64,000 nucleotides of DNA from an uncultured Collinsella sp. (GTDB taxonomy: Bacteria > Actinomycetota > Coriobacteriia > Coriobacteriales > Coriobacteriaceae): positions 113,134-177,133 of the forward strand of contig CABSNK010000001.1 of the NCBI GenBank assembly GCA_902479075.1. Direction: 5' to 3'. The translations under genes and the position numbers were made by a program. The notes beneath the pieces were generated by a model. The model did no database searches and was not told the origin of the DNA. It saw only the letters and a program-made list of their open reading frames with translations. Below, piece by piece: positions 46,608 through 55,436 of this stretch; within the stretch, counting starts at the first letter, position 1; each line of letters starts with the position of its first letter.

Positions 46608-48045
46608 GCCGAGGCTCCGCCTCGTCCAGCCCTACGAGAGGTCCATCGGCTCCCTCGCGGTCGAGCTCGCCCCGACGATGGGATACAAGCTCGTGCCGTG
46701 GCAGGAGCAGCTCGCCCACGACATCGGCGCCGTGGACGCGAGCGGCAAGTGGGTCCACCCGCGCGTCGGCATCTCCATCCCGCGACAGCAAGGCAAGTCC
46801 GTCGACATCATCGTGTGGGTCGCGGTCATGGCCGCGCTCGCCGGCTACAAGGTGCTCTGGACCGAGCACAACTACTCGACGACCATGGAGATGGTCGACC
46901 GCTTCCGCAAGATCTTCGGCCGCCGTGTCGGCGACACGTCCGAGGGAATCCCGCGCTGGCGCAAGCTCCTGGTCGAGGTCTGCTCCCAGACCGGCCAGGA
47001 GTGGATGCGGTTCAGCTCCGGCGGCGTCATCCAGTTCTCGACGAGGACCAAGTCCTCGCGCCTGGGCTTCTCCTTCGACATCGTCATTTACGACGAGGCC
47101 CAGGAGCTCACGGGCATCCACACCCAGGTCATCAACCCGACCACGACGTCCGGCGCCAAGCACAACCTGATGATCGTGTACGCCGGAACGCCGACCCGCG
47201 CCGGCAACCCCGCCGAGGTGTTCAAGAACCTCCGGCAGCAGGCATGGGCGGGCGGCGAGAAGGCGTCCGACCTGCTGTGGCTGGAGTACGGCGTCGAGGA
47301 GGTCGGCGACATCTGGGACGAGAGCCGCTGGCCTGCGGTCATGCCCTCGCTCGGATACCATGCCGACATCCGCGCCATCCGCACCGGAATGAAGGACATG
47401 GACGAGCTTGGCGCCGCCCAGGAGTACCTGGGCTACTGGCTGCCCCCGCAGGAGCAGGTGGAGCCGCCGGTCATCGGCGCCGCCGCATGGGGCGAGTGCC
47501 TCGTGGGGAGCGGCCCGGAGCTTACCGCCGGCTGCAGGATCTGCGCCGGCGTGAGGTTCAGCGCCGACGGCTCGACCGTCGCCGTGGCGTGCGCCGTGCG
47601 GCCGCCCGGGTCTGCGACCGTGCACGTGGAGCTTCCCTTCTGCAAGGACCCGGAGCCCAGCACGGATTGGCTGGCCTACTGGATCGCCGCGAGGGCGGGC
47701 AGGTACGCCTGCGTCGCCATCGACGGCAAGGCGGGCGCCGGCGCCCTGTGCGACAAGCTCGAGGGCATGGGCATGCCCAAGGACTACATCCTGCGCCCGA
47801 GCACCGACCAGGCCGTGACCGCCGCAAGCCTCATCTCGTCCGGCGCGAAGGCGGGCTCGGTCACGCATATCGCGTGCCCGGCGCTCGACCTCTCCGCCGA
47901 GACGTCCCCCAAGCGCAAGATCGGCTCCGGCGGCGGCTGGGGCTTCGGCGGCGACAACGCCGCGCCCATCGAGGCCGCGGGGCTGGCGCTGCTCGCGCTT
48001 AATACGTCAAAGAGAAAACCCGGAATGAAGGCGAGGGTCACTTGA
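46561..48045 (+). CDS. terL: Large terminase subunit
   Basis: The 494-residue packaging motor has an N-terminal ATPase with Walker A SIPRQQGKS near residue 76, Walker B FDIVIYDEAQE near residue 178, and the coupling segment MIVYAGTPTR. A C-terminal RNase H-like nuclease follows, with VRFSADGSTVAVA and VAIDGKAGAG as candidate metal sites. I prefer ATG 46561. The GTG at 46552 is possible. The stop overlaps the TTG start of the portal gene. Confidence 0.92.
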   Translation: MSSSTPSRSCATSSAKPRLRLVQPYERSIGSLAVELAPTMGYKLVPWQEQLAHDIGAVDASGKWVHPRVGISIPRQQGKSVDIIVWVAVMAALAGYKVLWTEHNYSTTMEMVDRFRKIFGRRVGDTSEGIPRWRKLLVEVCSQTGQEWMRFSSGGVIQFSTRTKSSRLGFSFDIVIYDEAQELTGIHTQVINPTTTSGAKHNLMIVYAGTPTRAGNPAEVFKNLRQQAWAGGEKASDLLWLEYGVEEVGDIWDESRWPAVMPSLGYHADIRAIRTGMKDMDELGAAQEYLGYWLPPQEQVEPPVIGAAAWGECLVGSGPELTAGCRICAGVRFSADGSTVAVACAVRPPGSATVHVELPFCKDPEPSTDWLAYWIAARAGRYACVAIDGKAGAGALCDKLEGMGMPKDYILRPSTDQAVTAASLISSGAKAGSVTHIACPALDLSAETSPKRKIGSGGGWGFGGDNAAPIEAAGLALLALNTSKRKPGMKARVT

Positions 48046-49460
48046 TCTCGATACCTTACGCCGTGGCGTCCGCCGACGGCCTGCTCGAGGAGGACCGCGA
48101 GACGGTGCGCTGCCTGCTCAACAGCTGGCAGACCCACTACAGGGGCAACCTCCTGCGCTCGGACTACTACGAGGCGCGCAACATGCTCAAGGACCTCGGC
48201 ATCGCCGTGCCCGACTCGCTGCGCGACCTGGAGGTCGCGTGCGGCTGGGGATACAAGTGCGTGGAGGTCATGCGCGACCACATCGCCTTCGACGGGTTCA
48301 CGTGCCCCGACGACGAGGACTTCGACGGCCTGCTCACCTCCGTGGCCAAGCGCAACAAGATGGCCACGCGCGTCGGCAAGGCCGTCAACTCCGCACTCAA
48401 GTACTGCTTCTCCATGCTCGTGGTGACGGCGGACGAGGACGGGCACGCCCGCATCTCGGCGTACCCGCCGACCCTGTGCACGGGCATCTGGGACGACGTC
48501 CACGAGTGCCTGTCCTCCGGCATGTTCGTCGTCTCCTTCGCCAAGGACCGCGGGCGGCCCACGGACCGCCCGGACTGGGTCAACGTGATGCTGCCGGACC
48601 GCATGGTGCGCATCCGCGAGGTTCGCCGCAACGAGTGGGCGGCGGAGTACGTGGAGCACGGCCTGGGCGCCGTGCCCATGTTCGTCATGCCGCACAATCC
48701 CGACGACGACCGACCGTTCGGCGTGTCCAGGATCAACTCCGAGGTGCGCTGGAACATCGACTGCGCCATGCGCGCCAACGTCAACGAGGAGATCGCCGCC
48801 GCGTTCGCCGCCTCGACCCAGAAGTACCTTCTGGGCACCGACGGAGACGCGTTCGCCGACAAGACCAAATGGAGCGCCTTCATCGGCTCCATCTTCGAGG
48901 TCACCAAGACCGAGGACGGCACGATTCCGCAGTTCGGCCAGCTCACGCAGCCGAGCATGCAGCCCATGACCGAGCACTTCGGCAACCTGTGCAAGCGCAT
49001 GAGCGCCGCGACCGGCATCCACGTGGGGCAGTTCGGCATCATGAGCGACAACCCCAGCTCCGCCGAGGCGATCTACGCCGAGAACGAGCCGCTCATCCTC
49101 AAGTGCAAGAGCTTCATCCGCGAGGCCAAGGCAGCGCTGGCGAATGCCGCGACCGCCGCGATCGCGACGGAACTCGGGTGCTCCTACGAGGAGGCCGAGG
49201 ACACCTGCGGCGTGTCCGTCCACTTCCTCAACCCCGCCATGCCGACGCTGGCCCAGCAGACCGACAGCTCCATCAAGCTCGCGTCTGTGGTCGAGGGCTT
49301 CGCCGGCACGCCGACCTTCTGGCGCCTCAACGGCCTCGATGACGACGAGGTGCGCAACGTCTCGTCCGAGATCAGGCGCAACGTGACGCGCTCGGCGGCG
49401 CTCGACCTGATGGCGGGCGTCACCCAGGCGGCGGAGCCCGCGCCTCCCGCCGATGATTAG
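48042..49460 (+). CDS. Portal protein (SPP1 gp6-like)
   Basis: The 472-residue protein matches the Gram-positive siphophage portal family. Supporting stretches are an N-terminal YYEARNMLKDLG, ACGWGYKCVEVMRDHIAFDGF near residue 65, a mid-region PMFVMPHNPDDDRPFGVSRI, and a C-terminal SDNPSSAEAIYAENEPLI near residue 335. Portals form the dodecameric DNA gateway at one head vertex. It starts with TTG 48042 in a TTGA overlap and is followed by the MuF gene, the canonical order. Confidence 0.88.
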   Translation: MISIPYAVASADGLLEEDRETVRCLLNSWQTHYRGNLLRSDYYEARNMLKDLGIAVPDSLRDLEVACGWGYKCVEVMRDHIAFDGFTCPDDEDFDGLLTSVAKRNKMATRVGKAVNSALKYCFSMLVVTADEDGHARISAYPPTLCTGIWDDVHECLSSGMFVVSFAKDRGRPTDRPDWVNVMLPDRMVRIREVRRNEWAAEYVEHGLGAVPMFVMPHNPDDDRPFGVSRINSEVRWNIDCAMRANVNEEIAAAFAASTQKYLLGTDGDAFADKTKWSAFIGSIFEVTKTEDGTIPQFGQLTQPSMQPMTEHFGNLCKRMSAATGIHVGQFGIMSDNPSSAEAIYAENEPLILKCKSFIREAKAALANAATAAIATELGCSYEEAEDTCGVSVHFLNPAMPTLAQQTDSSIKLASVVEGFAGTPTFWRLNGLDDDEVRNVSSEIRRNVTRSAALDLMAGVTQAAEPAPPADD

Positions 49461-50832
49461 CGCGGCGGAGTTCGCGGCCTACAACCGGGCCGTGGCCAAG
49501 ATCGGCGACGGGGCGGCATCCGACGTGGAGGCCGCCGTGCTCGCCTGGTGCCGCTCCCACGGGGGCGCGACCGTCGCCGAGAAGCGCGAGGCCGCGAAGC
49601 TCATCATGGAGGGCTTCGTCCAGGGCTACGACGACGTCGCGGCGGAGTTCGCGGCGCAGTGGTACGACGACCTAGCCGAGCGCAACGGCGCCAGGCTGCA
49701 GCAGGCCGTCACCATGACGACCTACAGGCCAGAATCGGTCGACACCGTTGCCAGATACCAGGCGAAGAAGCTCGTGAAGGGCGGAGACACGGCTTTCGCC
49801 AGGGCGTGCGGCGAGTACGCCCGCAACGACGCGCTCCGCAGCCTGAACGAGACGATCATCTCCAACGTGGGCCGCGACAAGGACCGCGGCGTGCGCTTCG
49901 CGCGCGTGCCGACGGGATTCGAGACCTGCACCTTCTGCATCATGCTCGCGAGCCGCGGCGCGGTCTACCACACGCGCAAGTCCGCCGGCGAGTTCAGGCA
50001 CTTCCACCGGCACTGCGACTGCAAGGTGGTCCCCGGCTTCGAGGACAACCCGGACGCAGAGCTCGTGGAGGGCGTGAACCCGGAGGAGCTGCGCGAGCGG
50101 TGGTGGCAGCTCGAGAAGGTCGACGCGACCGCTGGGCTGAGCGCAGCCGAGCGAGAGGAGCTCAGACGCAAGGTCATGGAGGGCGGCGAGCTGCCCGAGA
50201 ACGTCAGGAAGACCAACCCCGCCGCGCACATGCGCAAGGTCGGACACAAGAGCAGCGGATGGATGAGCGCGGCGACCCGCCTCAACGCGGAGATCAAGGC
50301 GAACGGCTTCGCAAACGCCGAGGAGTTCTACGAATACCTGCGGACCCGCAGGACGAGGGCGGAATTCGACGAGGCGACTGCGCTCGCCGAGAAGATCCTG
50401 GCGAACGCTGACGCCACGCCGACGCTCTATGATGTGGCGCGAAGCTGGCTGAGCAAGTCGGAGACGGTGATTTCCTCCGGTTCCGCGCGGCCTCCCATAT
50501 CCTCTGAGGTTCCCAACTGGCTAAACGGCGCAAAGAGAAATATCCATGCGAAGAAGCATGCCGGCGAATACGGAATTGACTACAGGTCAAGGCTTGGCCA
50601 AGACGAGTACGATAGAATAATGTCGGAGGTCATCGACGAGCATGAGGCGGTAGAGTTTACCGATATCTCGAACGGTCGAGAGGTGCAGCACTGTGCCGTT
50701 TACTTCCGCGGGGACGACATAGCTGTCGTCAACTTGGACAAGAGCGTGCGCGTGACCCTATTTAAGTACAGGAGGGGAGGGAGCGCCCGATATGACGAAC
50801 TCTGGGATCGAGTTCACGGTGGGGCTGAATGA
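49453..50832 (+). CDS. MuF-type head protein with probable C-terminal toxin domain
   Basis: The first 280 residues are a phage minor head protein (MuF/VG15 type) with the motif FETCTFCIMLASRGAVYHT and HFHRHCDCKVVPGF (about residues 155-195). Residues about 345-459 (NWLNGAKRNIHAKKHAGEYG through RRGGSARYDELWDRVHGG) are a separate globular domain after a Ser/Pro linker. MuF proteins with nuclease-like C-terminal domains act as polymorphic toxins in temperate phages, and the domain has the look of the PBECR-type RNases, though I cannot place it firmly. GC falls and AGA/ATA codons appear in this part. The following gene overlaps its end. Confidence 0.75.
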   Translation: MISAAEFAAYNRAVAKIGDGAASDVEAAVLAWCRSHGGATVAEKREAAKLIMEGFVQGYDDVAAEFAAQWYDDLAERNGARLQQAVTMTTYRPESVDTVARYQAKKLVKGGDTAFARACGEYARNDALRSLNETIISNVGRDKDRGVRFARVPTGFETCTFCIMLASRGAVYHTRKSAGEFRHFHRHCDCKVVPGFEDNPDAELVEGVNPEELRERWWQLEKVDATAGLSAAEREELRRKVMEGGELPENVRKTNPAAHMRKVGHKSSGWMSAATRLNAEIKANGFANAEEFYEYLRTRRTRAEFDEATALAEKILANADATPTLYDVARSWLSKSETVISSGSARPPISSEVPNWLNGAKRNIHAKKHAGEYGIDYRSRLGQDEYDRIMSEVIDEHEAVEFTDISNGREVQHCAVYFRGDDIAVVNLDKSVRVTLFKYRRGGSARYDELWDRVHGGAE

Positions 50833-51136
50833 TAGGTTCAGCGAATACATCACTGACTCCGTCGAACTACTCAACGCCCAACTGAGCCGCCACGGAATGG
50901 TTTTCTTCTTCGATACTGTTGACGCCACTCAACAAGTCATTGGCGGGAAGCACTGCGAGGACATGTTTGGCTGGGCCGTCCCAAATGAGCTTGTGGATGA
51001 GTTCAAGCCCGCATGGATTGACGACGATGGCGTAGAACTCGAAAAATACGACTACGTCTGCGCAAGTTGGGAGGACCGCAACGGTCAGCCCTATGCCGCC
51101 ATCGACGGCAACCTTCCCGAGGAGGCTTACGCATGA
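50792..51136 (+). CDS. Candidate immunity protein to the MuF C-terminal domain
   Basis: The 114-residue acidic protein is not recognised. It begins inside the last 41 bases of the MuF gene behind its own GGAGGGGAGGG site, so its synthesis is independent. Small, acidic, single-domain proteins directly downstream of a toxin domain are typical immunity proteins, and its base composition matches the toxin-like part rather than the structural genes. The alternative is an unrelated accessory gene. Confidence 0.5.
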   Translation: MTNSGIEFTVGLNDRFSEYITDSVELLNAQLSRHGMVFFFDTVDATQQVIGGKHCEDMFGWAVPNELVDEFKPAWIDDDGVELEKYDYVCASWEDRNGQPYAAIDGNLPEEAYA

Positions 51137-51167
51137 TGGCGCGCACCCTTTCTTCCGGAGGTGCGAT

Positions 51168-51545
51168 ATGAGGCGCGACCTCGATATCGTGAGGTACATC
51201 CTCATGACCGCCGAGTCCGCCGAGGGCGGGGTAGACGAAGCTGCCCTCTGCTCCGGCCGGTACGATATTAACCAGATTGCCTTTCACGTAGAGCTCCTGA
51301 GGGACTACGGCCTCGTGGAGGCGGAGGTGTCCTATGACGGCTTCGGGGAGGAGCCTCTCGGGGTGACCGTCTCGCGTCTGACATGGGATGGGTATGACTA
51401 TCTCGATGCCATCCGCTCCGCCAAGGTGTGGGGGAGGGCGAAAGACGCCATCTCGAAGGCAGTCGGCGAGACGTCCCTGTCGGTCGTCAAACAGACATGC
51501 ACGATCGTAGCCTCAGAGCTCATCAAGAAGCAGCTGGGCATCTAG
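51168..51545 (+). CDS. DUF2513-like protein
   Basis: The 125-residue protein has the DUF2513 layout: MRRDLDIVRYILMTAES at the start, a winged-helix-like HVELLRDYGLVEAEV, and LTWDGYDYLDAIRS. A hydrophobic-amphipathic tail follows. These proteins occur in phages and mobile elements with no known role, and the fold suggests DNA binding. The ATG at 51168 follows CCGGAGGTG. It lies with the candidate immunity gene in the accessory pocket between MuF and scaffold. Confidence 0.7.
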   Translation: MRRDLDIVRYILMTAESAEGGVDEAALCSGRYDINQIAFHVELLRDYGLVEAEVSYDGFGEEPLGVTVSRLTWDGYDYLDAIRSAKVWGRAKDAISKAVGETSLSVVKQTCTIVASELIKKQLGI

Positions 51546-51605
51546 CCATAAGGCAGCGATCTCGCCGCCGCATATACGGGGAAACCCGATCAAAACGTTG
51601 AACCA

Positions 51606-51630
51606 GGCCATCCGCACGGGTGGCCTTTTT
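51606..51630 (+). terminator. Terminator ahead of the scaffold gene
   Basis: GGCCA and CCG pair with CGG and TGGCC, followed by TTTTT. Two copies of the palindrome GCCCCGCACGGGGC follow at about 51645 and 51666, between here and the scaffold ribosome site. Confidence 0.7.
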
Positions 51631-51694
51631 CATGCCGAAAAGCGCCCCGCACGGGGCAGGACGATGCCCCGCACGGGGCGGAAATGGAGGGAGC

Positions 51695-52216
51695 ATGGCC
51701 AAGGAGACCACGCCCGCCGAGACCGATCCGATCGACCCTGCACAGGGCGGAGAGACCGATCCGGAGCCCGACTACAAGGCGCTCTACGAGAACGCGCTGA
51801 AGGAGTCGCGCAAGTGGGAGAGCCGCTCGAAGGCGAACCTCAAGGAGCTCGACGAGCTCAAGGCAGCCGCGACCAAGACCGACCCGACTGTCGAGGAGCG
51901 CCTGAGCGCGCTCGAGAGCGAGAACGCCTCCCTCAAGGCGAGCGCCGCCCGCTCCGCGCTCGTCGACTCCGTGGCCAAGGCCACCGGGCTCGACCGCTCC
52001 ATCGTGGCGACGCTCAACGGCGAGGACGAGGACGCCCTCACCGAGCAGGCCAATGCCGTGGCGGCCATCATGAAACCGGCCGGCGGCGCGCCGAGGGCGC
52101 CCGAGGCCGGCGGCAAGCCCAAGCCCGGCAAGCCCTCCAAGAAGGACATCCTCGGAATCGAGGACAAGAAGGAACGCATGGCGGCCATCGCCGCCAACAT
52201 CGACCTCTTCAAGTAA
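51695..52216 (+). CDS. Capsid scaffolding protein
   Basis: The 173-residue, strongly charged, helical protein has a coiled stretch (YKALYENALKESRKWESRSK, then KANLKELDELK). It lies directly upstream of the capsid gene, the features of siphophage scaffolds (DUF4355/gp20 kind). The C-terminus is Lys/Pro-rich then helical. GGAGGGAGC precedes ATG 51695. Confidence 0.8.
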   Translation: MAKETTPAETDPIDPAQGGETDPEPDYKALYENALKESRKWESRSKANLKELDELKAAATKTDPTVEERLSALESENASLKASAARSALVDSVAKATGLDRSIVATLNGEDEDALTEQANAVAAIMKPAGGAPRAPEAGGKPKPGKPSKKDILGIEDKKERMAAIAANIDLFK

Positions 52217-52234
52217 GGGGAGAAAGGGGCCCCA

Positions 52235-53080
52235 ATGCCCGATATCAAGACCCTCGCAGCCGCGCGCAACGTCGACCTCGTGAACACCTTCACCAAGTCG
52301 CTGGAGAAGCTCACGGCGATGCTGTCCACCTGCGCGCCCATCCACGCGGCCGTGGGCGAGACCCTGCACCAGAAGAAGATCACCGGCAAGCTCTCCGAGG
52401 CCGAGTACACCCCCGGCCAGGACATCCCGCTGTCCAGCTACGCCTACGAGGACGTCACGACCTTCGAGGTGACGCTCAAGCCCTACCGCAAGCAGACCAC
52501 GCTCCAGGAGGTCAAGAAGCGCGGCTACGACGGCGCCGTCGACAAGACTGACGCCGCGATGATCTCCGACATGCAGCGCAACATCAAGAAGGACTTCGTC
52601 GCCGCGCTCGGCGCCGAGGGCACCACGGCCGCGACCGGCAAGAGCCTCGTGGCCACCGCCGCGAACGCCTGGGCCGCCCTGTCCAACCTCACCGAGGAGT
52701 ACGGCTTCGGCAGCGGCGAGACGGTCTACTTCGCCAACCCGGTCGACTTCGCCAAGCAGATCGGCGAGTCCGAGGTCTTCAGCGCCTTCGGCATCTCCTA
52801 CATCGAGAACTGGGCCGGCCTCGGCACGCTCGTGTCCACCGGCTCCGTCGCCGCAGGCACGATCTACGCCACCGTCAAGGACAACATCAAGGTCTACGTC
52901 GCCCCGACCGACGGCGACGACCTGTTCGGCTTCTACTCCGACGAGAGCGGCTACATCGCCGTGTCCCACTCGCCCGAGCTCAAGAGCCTGACCTACGACA
53001 CCGTGGCCTACGTCGGCCTCGTGTTCTTCGCCGAGTACATCGACTTCGTGGTCAAGGGCACCATCGCCCCGACCGCCTAG
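52235..53080 (+). CDS. Major capsid protein
   Basis: The 281-residue protein is likely an HK97-fold shell protein. It has LAAARNVDLVNTFTKSLEKL at the N-terminus, the LSSYAYEDVTTFEVTLKPYRK E-loop-like part, and the late DLFGFYSDESGYIAVSH domain. Position after the scaffold and high-expression codon use support this. A ribosome site GGGGAGAAAGGGG precedes ATG 52235. Confidence 0.85.
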   Translation: MPDIKTLAAARNVDLVNTFTKSLEKLTAMLSTCAPIHAAVGETLHQKKITGKLSEAEYTPGQDIPLSSYAYEDVTTFEVTLKPYRKQTTLQEVKKRGYDGAVDKTDAAMISDMQRNIKKDFVAALGAEGTTAATGKSLVATAANAWAALSNLTEEYGFGSGETVYFANPVDFAKQIGESEVFSAFGISYIENWAGLGTLVSTGSVAAGTIYATVKDNIKVYVAPTDGDDLFGFYSDESGYIAVSHSPELKSLTYDTVAYVGLVFFAEYIDFVVKGTIAPTA

Positions 53081-53099
53081 GCAACCCTAAGGAGCATCC

Positions 53100-53441
53100 A
53101 TGATCGCTTTGGTCACCTACCCGTACCGTGACCGCGAGACCCTCGCGGTGCATTACGCTGGAGAGGAGGTCGAGCTGGCAGATGAGCGCTTCGCGGAACT
53201 GTCCGCCGGCGGCTTCGTCGACCTTCCGCCCGCCGAGACGGAGGCCGCCGCGGAGCCCGTCGAGGACGAGGCGGACGAGGGCGAGGACGTCGTGGACGAC
53301 GAGCCCGAGCAGCCCGTGCACGAGAAGCCCGCGCCGGAGATGACCGTGCAGCAGCTGCGCGATGCCATCGAGGCCGCCAACGGCTTCGCCCCGCGCAAGG
53401 CGACCAAGGCGGAGCTCGCCGCCATCCTGGAGACGCTCTAG
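53100..53441 (+). CDS. Head-region protein with C-terminal HeH/SAP-like motif
   Basis: The 113-residue protein has a short strand-rich N-terminus, an acidic disordered middle (Glu/Asp/Pro-rich, residues 45-82), and a C-terminal helix-extension-helix (MTVQQLRDAIEAANGFAPRK, then TKAELAAILETL). The last is like SAP/Rho-N motifs seen in small head-decoration or connector proteins. It follows the capsid gene. Role unproven. Confidence 0.6.
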   Translation: MIALVTYPYRDRETLAVHYAGEEVELADERFAELSAGGFVDLPPAETEAAAEPVEDEADEGEDVVDDEPEQPVHEKPAPEMTVQQLRDAIEAANGFAPRKATKAELAAILETL

Positions 53442-53845
53442 TGGACGCCTTCGCCACCGTCGCCGACTACGAGGCGCGCTGCGGTGCCGCGAAGGACGAG
53501 GCCAGGGTTGCCGCGCTGCTCGAGGATGCCTCGGCGTACCTGCGCGGGGCATATCGGCGCCGTATGGGTGTCCAGTACCTCGCCGGCTCGAACCCCACGT
53601 TCGATGAGAACGTGAAGTCCGTCTGCGTGGCCATGGTCGCCCGGGCGGTCAACGCGCCCGGCGCCATGGCTGGCATCACCCAGCAGTCGCAGACGACCGG
53701 CCCGTACTCGTCGAGCGTCACGTTCGCCAACCCGACCGGAGACCTCTACCTGGGGCGCTCCGACCTCAAGCGGCTCGGTCTGGCCGGGTGCCGCGTGCGC
53801 AGTATCCAGCCCATGACCGCCGCTGACCGCTGGGAGGAGGCGTGA
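53441..53845 (+). CDS. Head-tail connector protein (Gp19/Gp15-like)
   Basis: The 134-residue protein has the adaptor pattern ATVADYEARCG, then VAALLEDASAYLRGAYRR, a helical core, and SSSVTFANPTGDLYLGRSDLKRLG. The position after the capsid fits an adaptor to the portal ring. It starts with GTG 53441 at the preceding stop. Confidence 0.75.
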   Translation: MDAFATVADYEARCGAAKDEARVAALLEDASAYLRGAYRRRMGVQYLAGSNPTFDENVKSVCVAMVARAVNAPGAMAGITQQSQTTGPYSSSVTFANPTGDLYLGRSDLKRLGLAGCRVRSIQPMTAADRWEEA

Positions 53846-54189
53846 TGCCGATGGCGGGGATACCGACCGAGACGGTCACGGTCATCTCCCGCAAGACGGT
53901 GTACGACGACCTCCACGAGCCCGTCTCCGAGGCGGTCGCCGAGCGCGACGTCGACGCCGTCGTGGCGCCCGGCGCCACCGCGGACCTCGACGCCTCGCGG
54001 CCGGAGGGCGCCACCGTGGCATACACGGTGCACCTCCCGAGGGACATGGCCGGCATCCGCCTCAAGGGCTGCTCGGTCCGCGTGCGCGGCGAGGAGCTGC
54101 GCGTCGTGGGCGACCCGAGGCCCTATGCCCCCGAGGCGTGCCCGGGACTCTGGTGCTACCCGGTCGAGCTGGAGGCGGCCGATGGCTAA
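53845..54189 (+). CDS. Head-closure-like connector protein
   Basis: The 114-residue strand-rich protein occupies the head-closure slot in the conserved connector order. It starts at ATG 53845 (GTG 53842 possible), overlapping the adaptor stop, and its end overlaps the next gene. Named by position and strand-rich character. Confidence 0.6.
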   Translation: MPMAGIPTETVTVISRKTVYDDLHEPVSEAVAERDVDAVVAPGATADLDASRPEGATVAYTVHLPRDMAGIRLKGCSVRVRGEELRVVGDPRPYAPEACPGLWCYPVELEAADG

Positions 54190-54475
54190 GGAGTACAGCT
54201 GGGGGAAGTTCAAATGGAACCGTCTCGGGTACGCCGAGGCGATGGACGGCAACGCCGCGCTCCAGGGGATGCTCAGGGGCAAGGCCGAGGGCATCGCCGC
54301 CCGCGCGACGTCGATGCTCGCGCCGGACGGCCACGACGTCCCCGCCTTCAGGGTTAGCCGCTGCCAGGGCACGCTCGCCAAGGGCTTTCGGGTCAGCGCA
54401 TGCTCGGACCATGCCAAGCACGCCCAGGCGAAACACAAGATACTGACGAGGGCGGCGCTCTCGTCCGGAGGTTGA
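54182..54475 (+). CDS. Connector/tail-completion protein (HK97 gp10-like slot)
   Basis: The 97-residue basic protein lies in the slot of HK97 gp10-like tail-completion proteins. It is short for that family (usually 110-150), and a late HAKHAQAKHKIL run is His/Lys-rich. The start ATG 54182 overlaps the preceding gene by 8 bases. Confidence 0.5.
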   Translation: MAKEYSWGKFKWNRLGYAEAMDGNAALQGMLRGKAEGIAARATSMLAPDGHDVPAFRVSRCQGTLAKGFRVSACSDHAKHAQAKHKILTRAALSSGG

Positions 54476-54477
54476 TC

Positions 54478-54831
54478 ATGGATATAGAGGTCGATGTCGC
54501 GAGGTGCCTGTGCAAACTTGCCGGCGCCGACGCGACGCTCGAGCCGGTCGCCGAGCACCCGGAGCCGTACATCACCGTCGAGCAGGTCGGAGGGGGCGGC
54601 GGCTTCCTGGAGCCGGTCCAGCTCGATGTCGACTGCTGGGGGACCGAGGGCAAGGGCGGCAGGAAGCCGGCTAAAGCCCTCGCCGAGAAGGTGAAGGCGG
54701 CCGTCCCGTCCCTGGAGGACGAGCTTCCCAACGTCTTCCACCCGGAGGTCTCGAACCAATACAAGATGCCCGACCCTGACACGCGCAGGGCGAGGTACGT
54801 GGTGCAGGTCCAGCTCTGGGTCTGCGAGTAG
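54478..54831 (+). CDS. Tail-terminator-like protein
   Basis: The 117-residue protein lies between the connectors and the tail-tube gene, the usual tail-terminator position. It has a mixed strand-helix pattern with LDVDCWGTEGKGGRKPAKALAEK, consistent with that fold. The start ATG 54478 directly follows the preceding stop. Confidence 0.6.
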   Translation: MDIEVDVARCLCKLAGADATLEPVAEHPEPYITVEQVGGGGGFLEPVQLDVDCWGTEGKGGRKPAKALAEKVKAAVPSLEDELPNVFHPEVSNQYKMPDPDTRRARYVVQVQLWVCE

Positions 54832-54848
54832 TAGAAAGGAACGCGCGA

Positions 54849-55436
54849 ATGGCCGAAGTCAGCAACGCGAACAACTCCAACAACGTCAGCGCCGGAAAAG
54901 GCGTGAAGGGCGGCTACATCTTCTCGGCCCCCGTCGGCACCACCCTGCCGGACAAGGTCATCAAGAACAAGAGCGAGCTCGATCCCGCATTCAAGTGCCT
55001 CGGCTTTGTCTCCGAGGACGGTTACGTCGAGTCCGTCTCCGAGGACTCCAACGACACGGTCGACATGAACGGCGACCTCATGGACTCCAGCAATTCCAAC
55101 CGAGTGGAGTCCGCACAGCTCACGCTCGCCGAGATCAAGGCGGAGACGCTCAAGCGCCAGTACGGCGACGGCAACGTCACCGACGATGGCGGCCTGATCA
55201 CCGTCAAGCACAATTCCGACTCCCACCCGACCTTCGCCTACGTGCTGCTCCTCCTCCTGAAGAACGGCCGCAAGTGGACCAAGGTCGTTCCGCGCGGCCA
55301 GTCCTCCGAGCTCGACGACCTCACCATCTCCAGCTCCGAGCTCTGCCAGCGCGCCCTGACGATGAAGTACCTCACCGACGAGGACGGCAACACCTGCTAC
55401 GACTACATCGAGTCGACCGAGACGGCGGCGGCCTAA
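54849..55436 (+). CDS. Major tail (tube) protein
   Basis: The 195-residue protein is strand-rich with FVSEDGYVESVSEDSNDTVD and a late TMKYLTDEDGNTCYDYI, in keeping with siphophage tube proteins. It lies immediately upstream of the tail chaperones and tape measure, and has highly biased codon use. GAAAGGAACGCGCG precedes ATG 54849. Confidence 0.82.
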   Translation: MAEVSNANNSNNVSAGKGVKGGYIFSAPVGTTLPDKVIKNKSELDPAFKCLGFVSEDGYVESVSEDSNDTVDMNGDLMDSSNSNRVESAQLTLAEIKAETLKRQYGDGNVTDDGGLITVKHNSDSHPTFAYVLLLLLKNGRKWTKVVPRGQSSELDDLTISSSELCQRALTMKYLTDEDGNTCYDYIESTETAAA

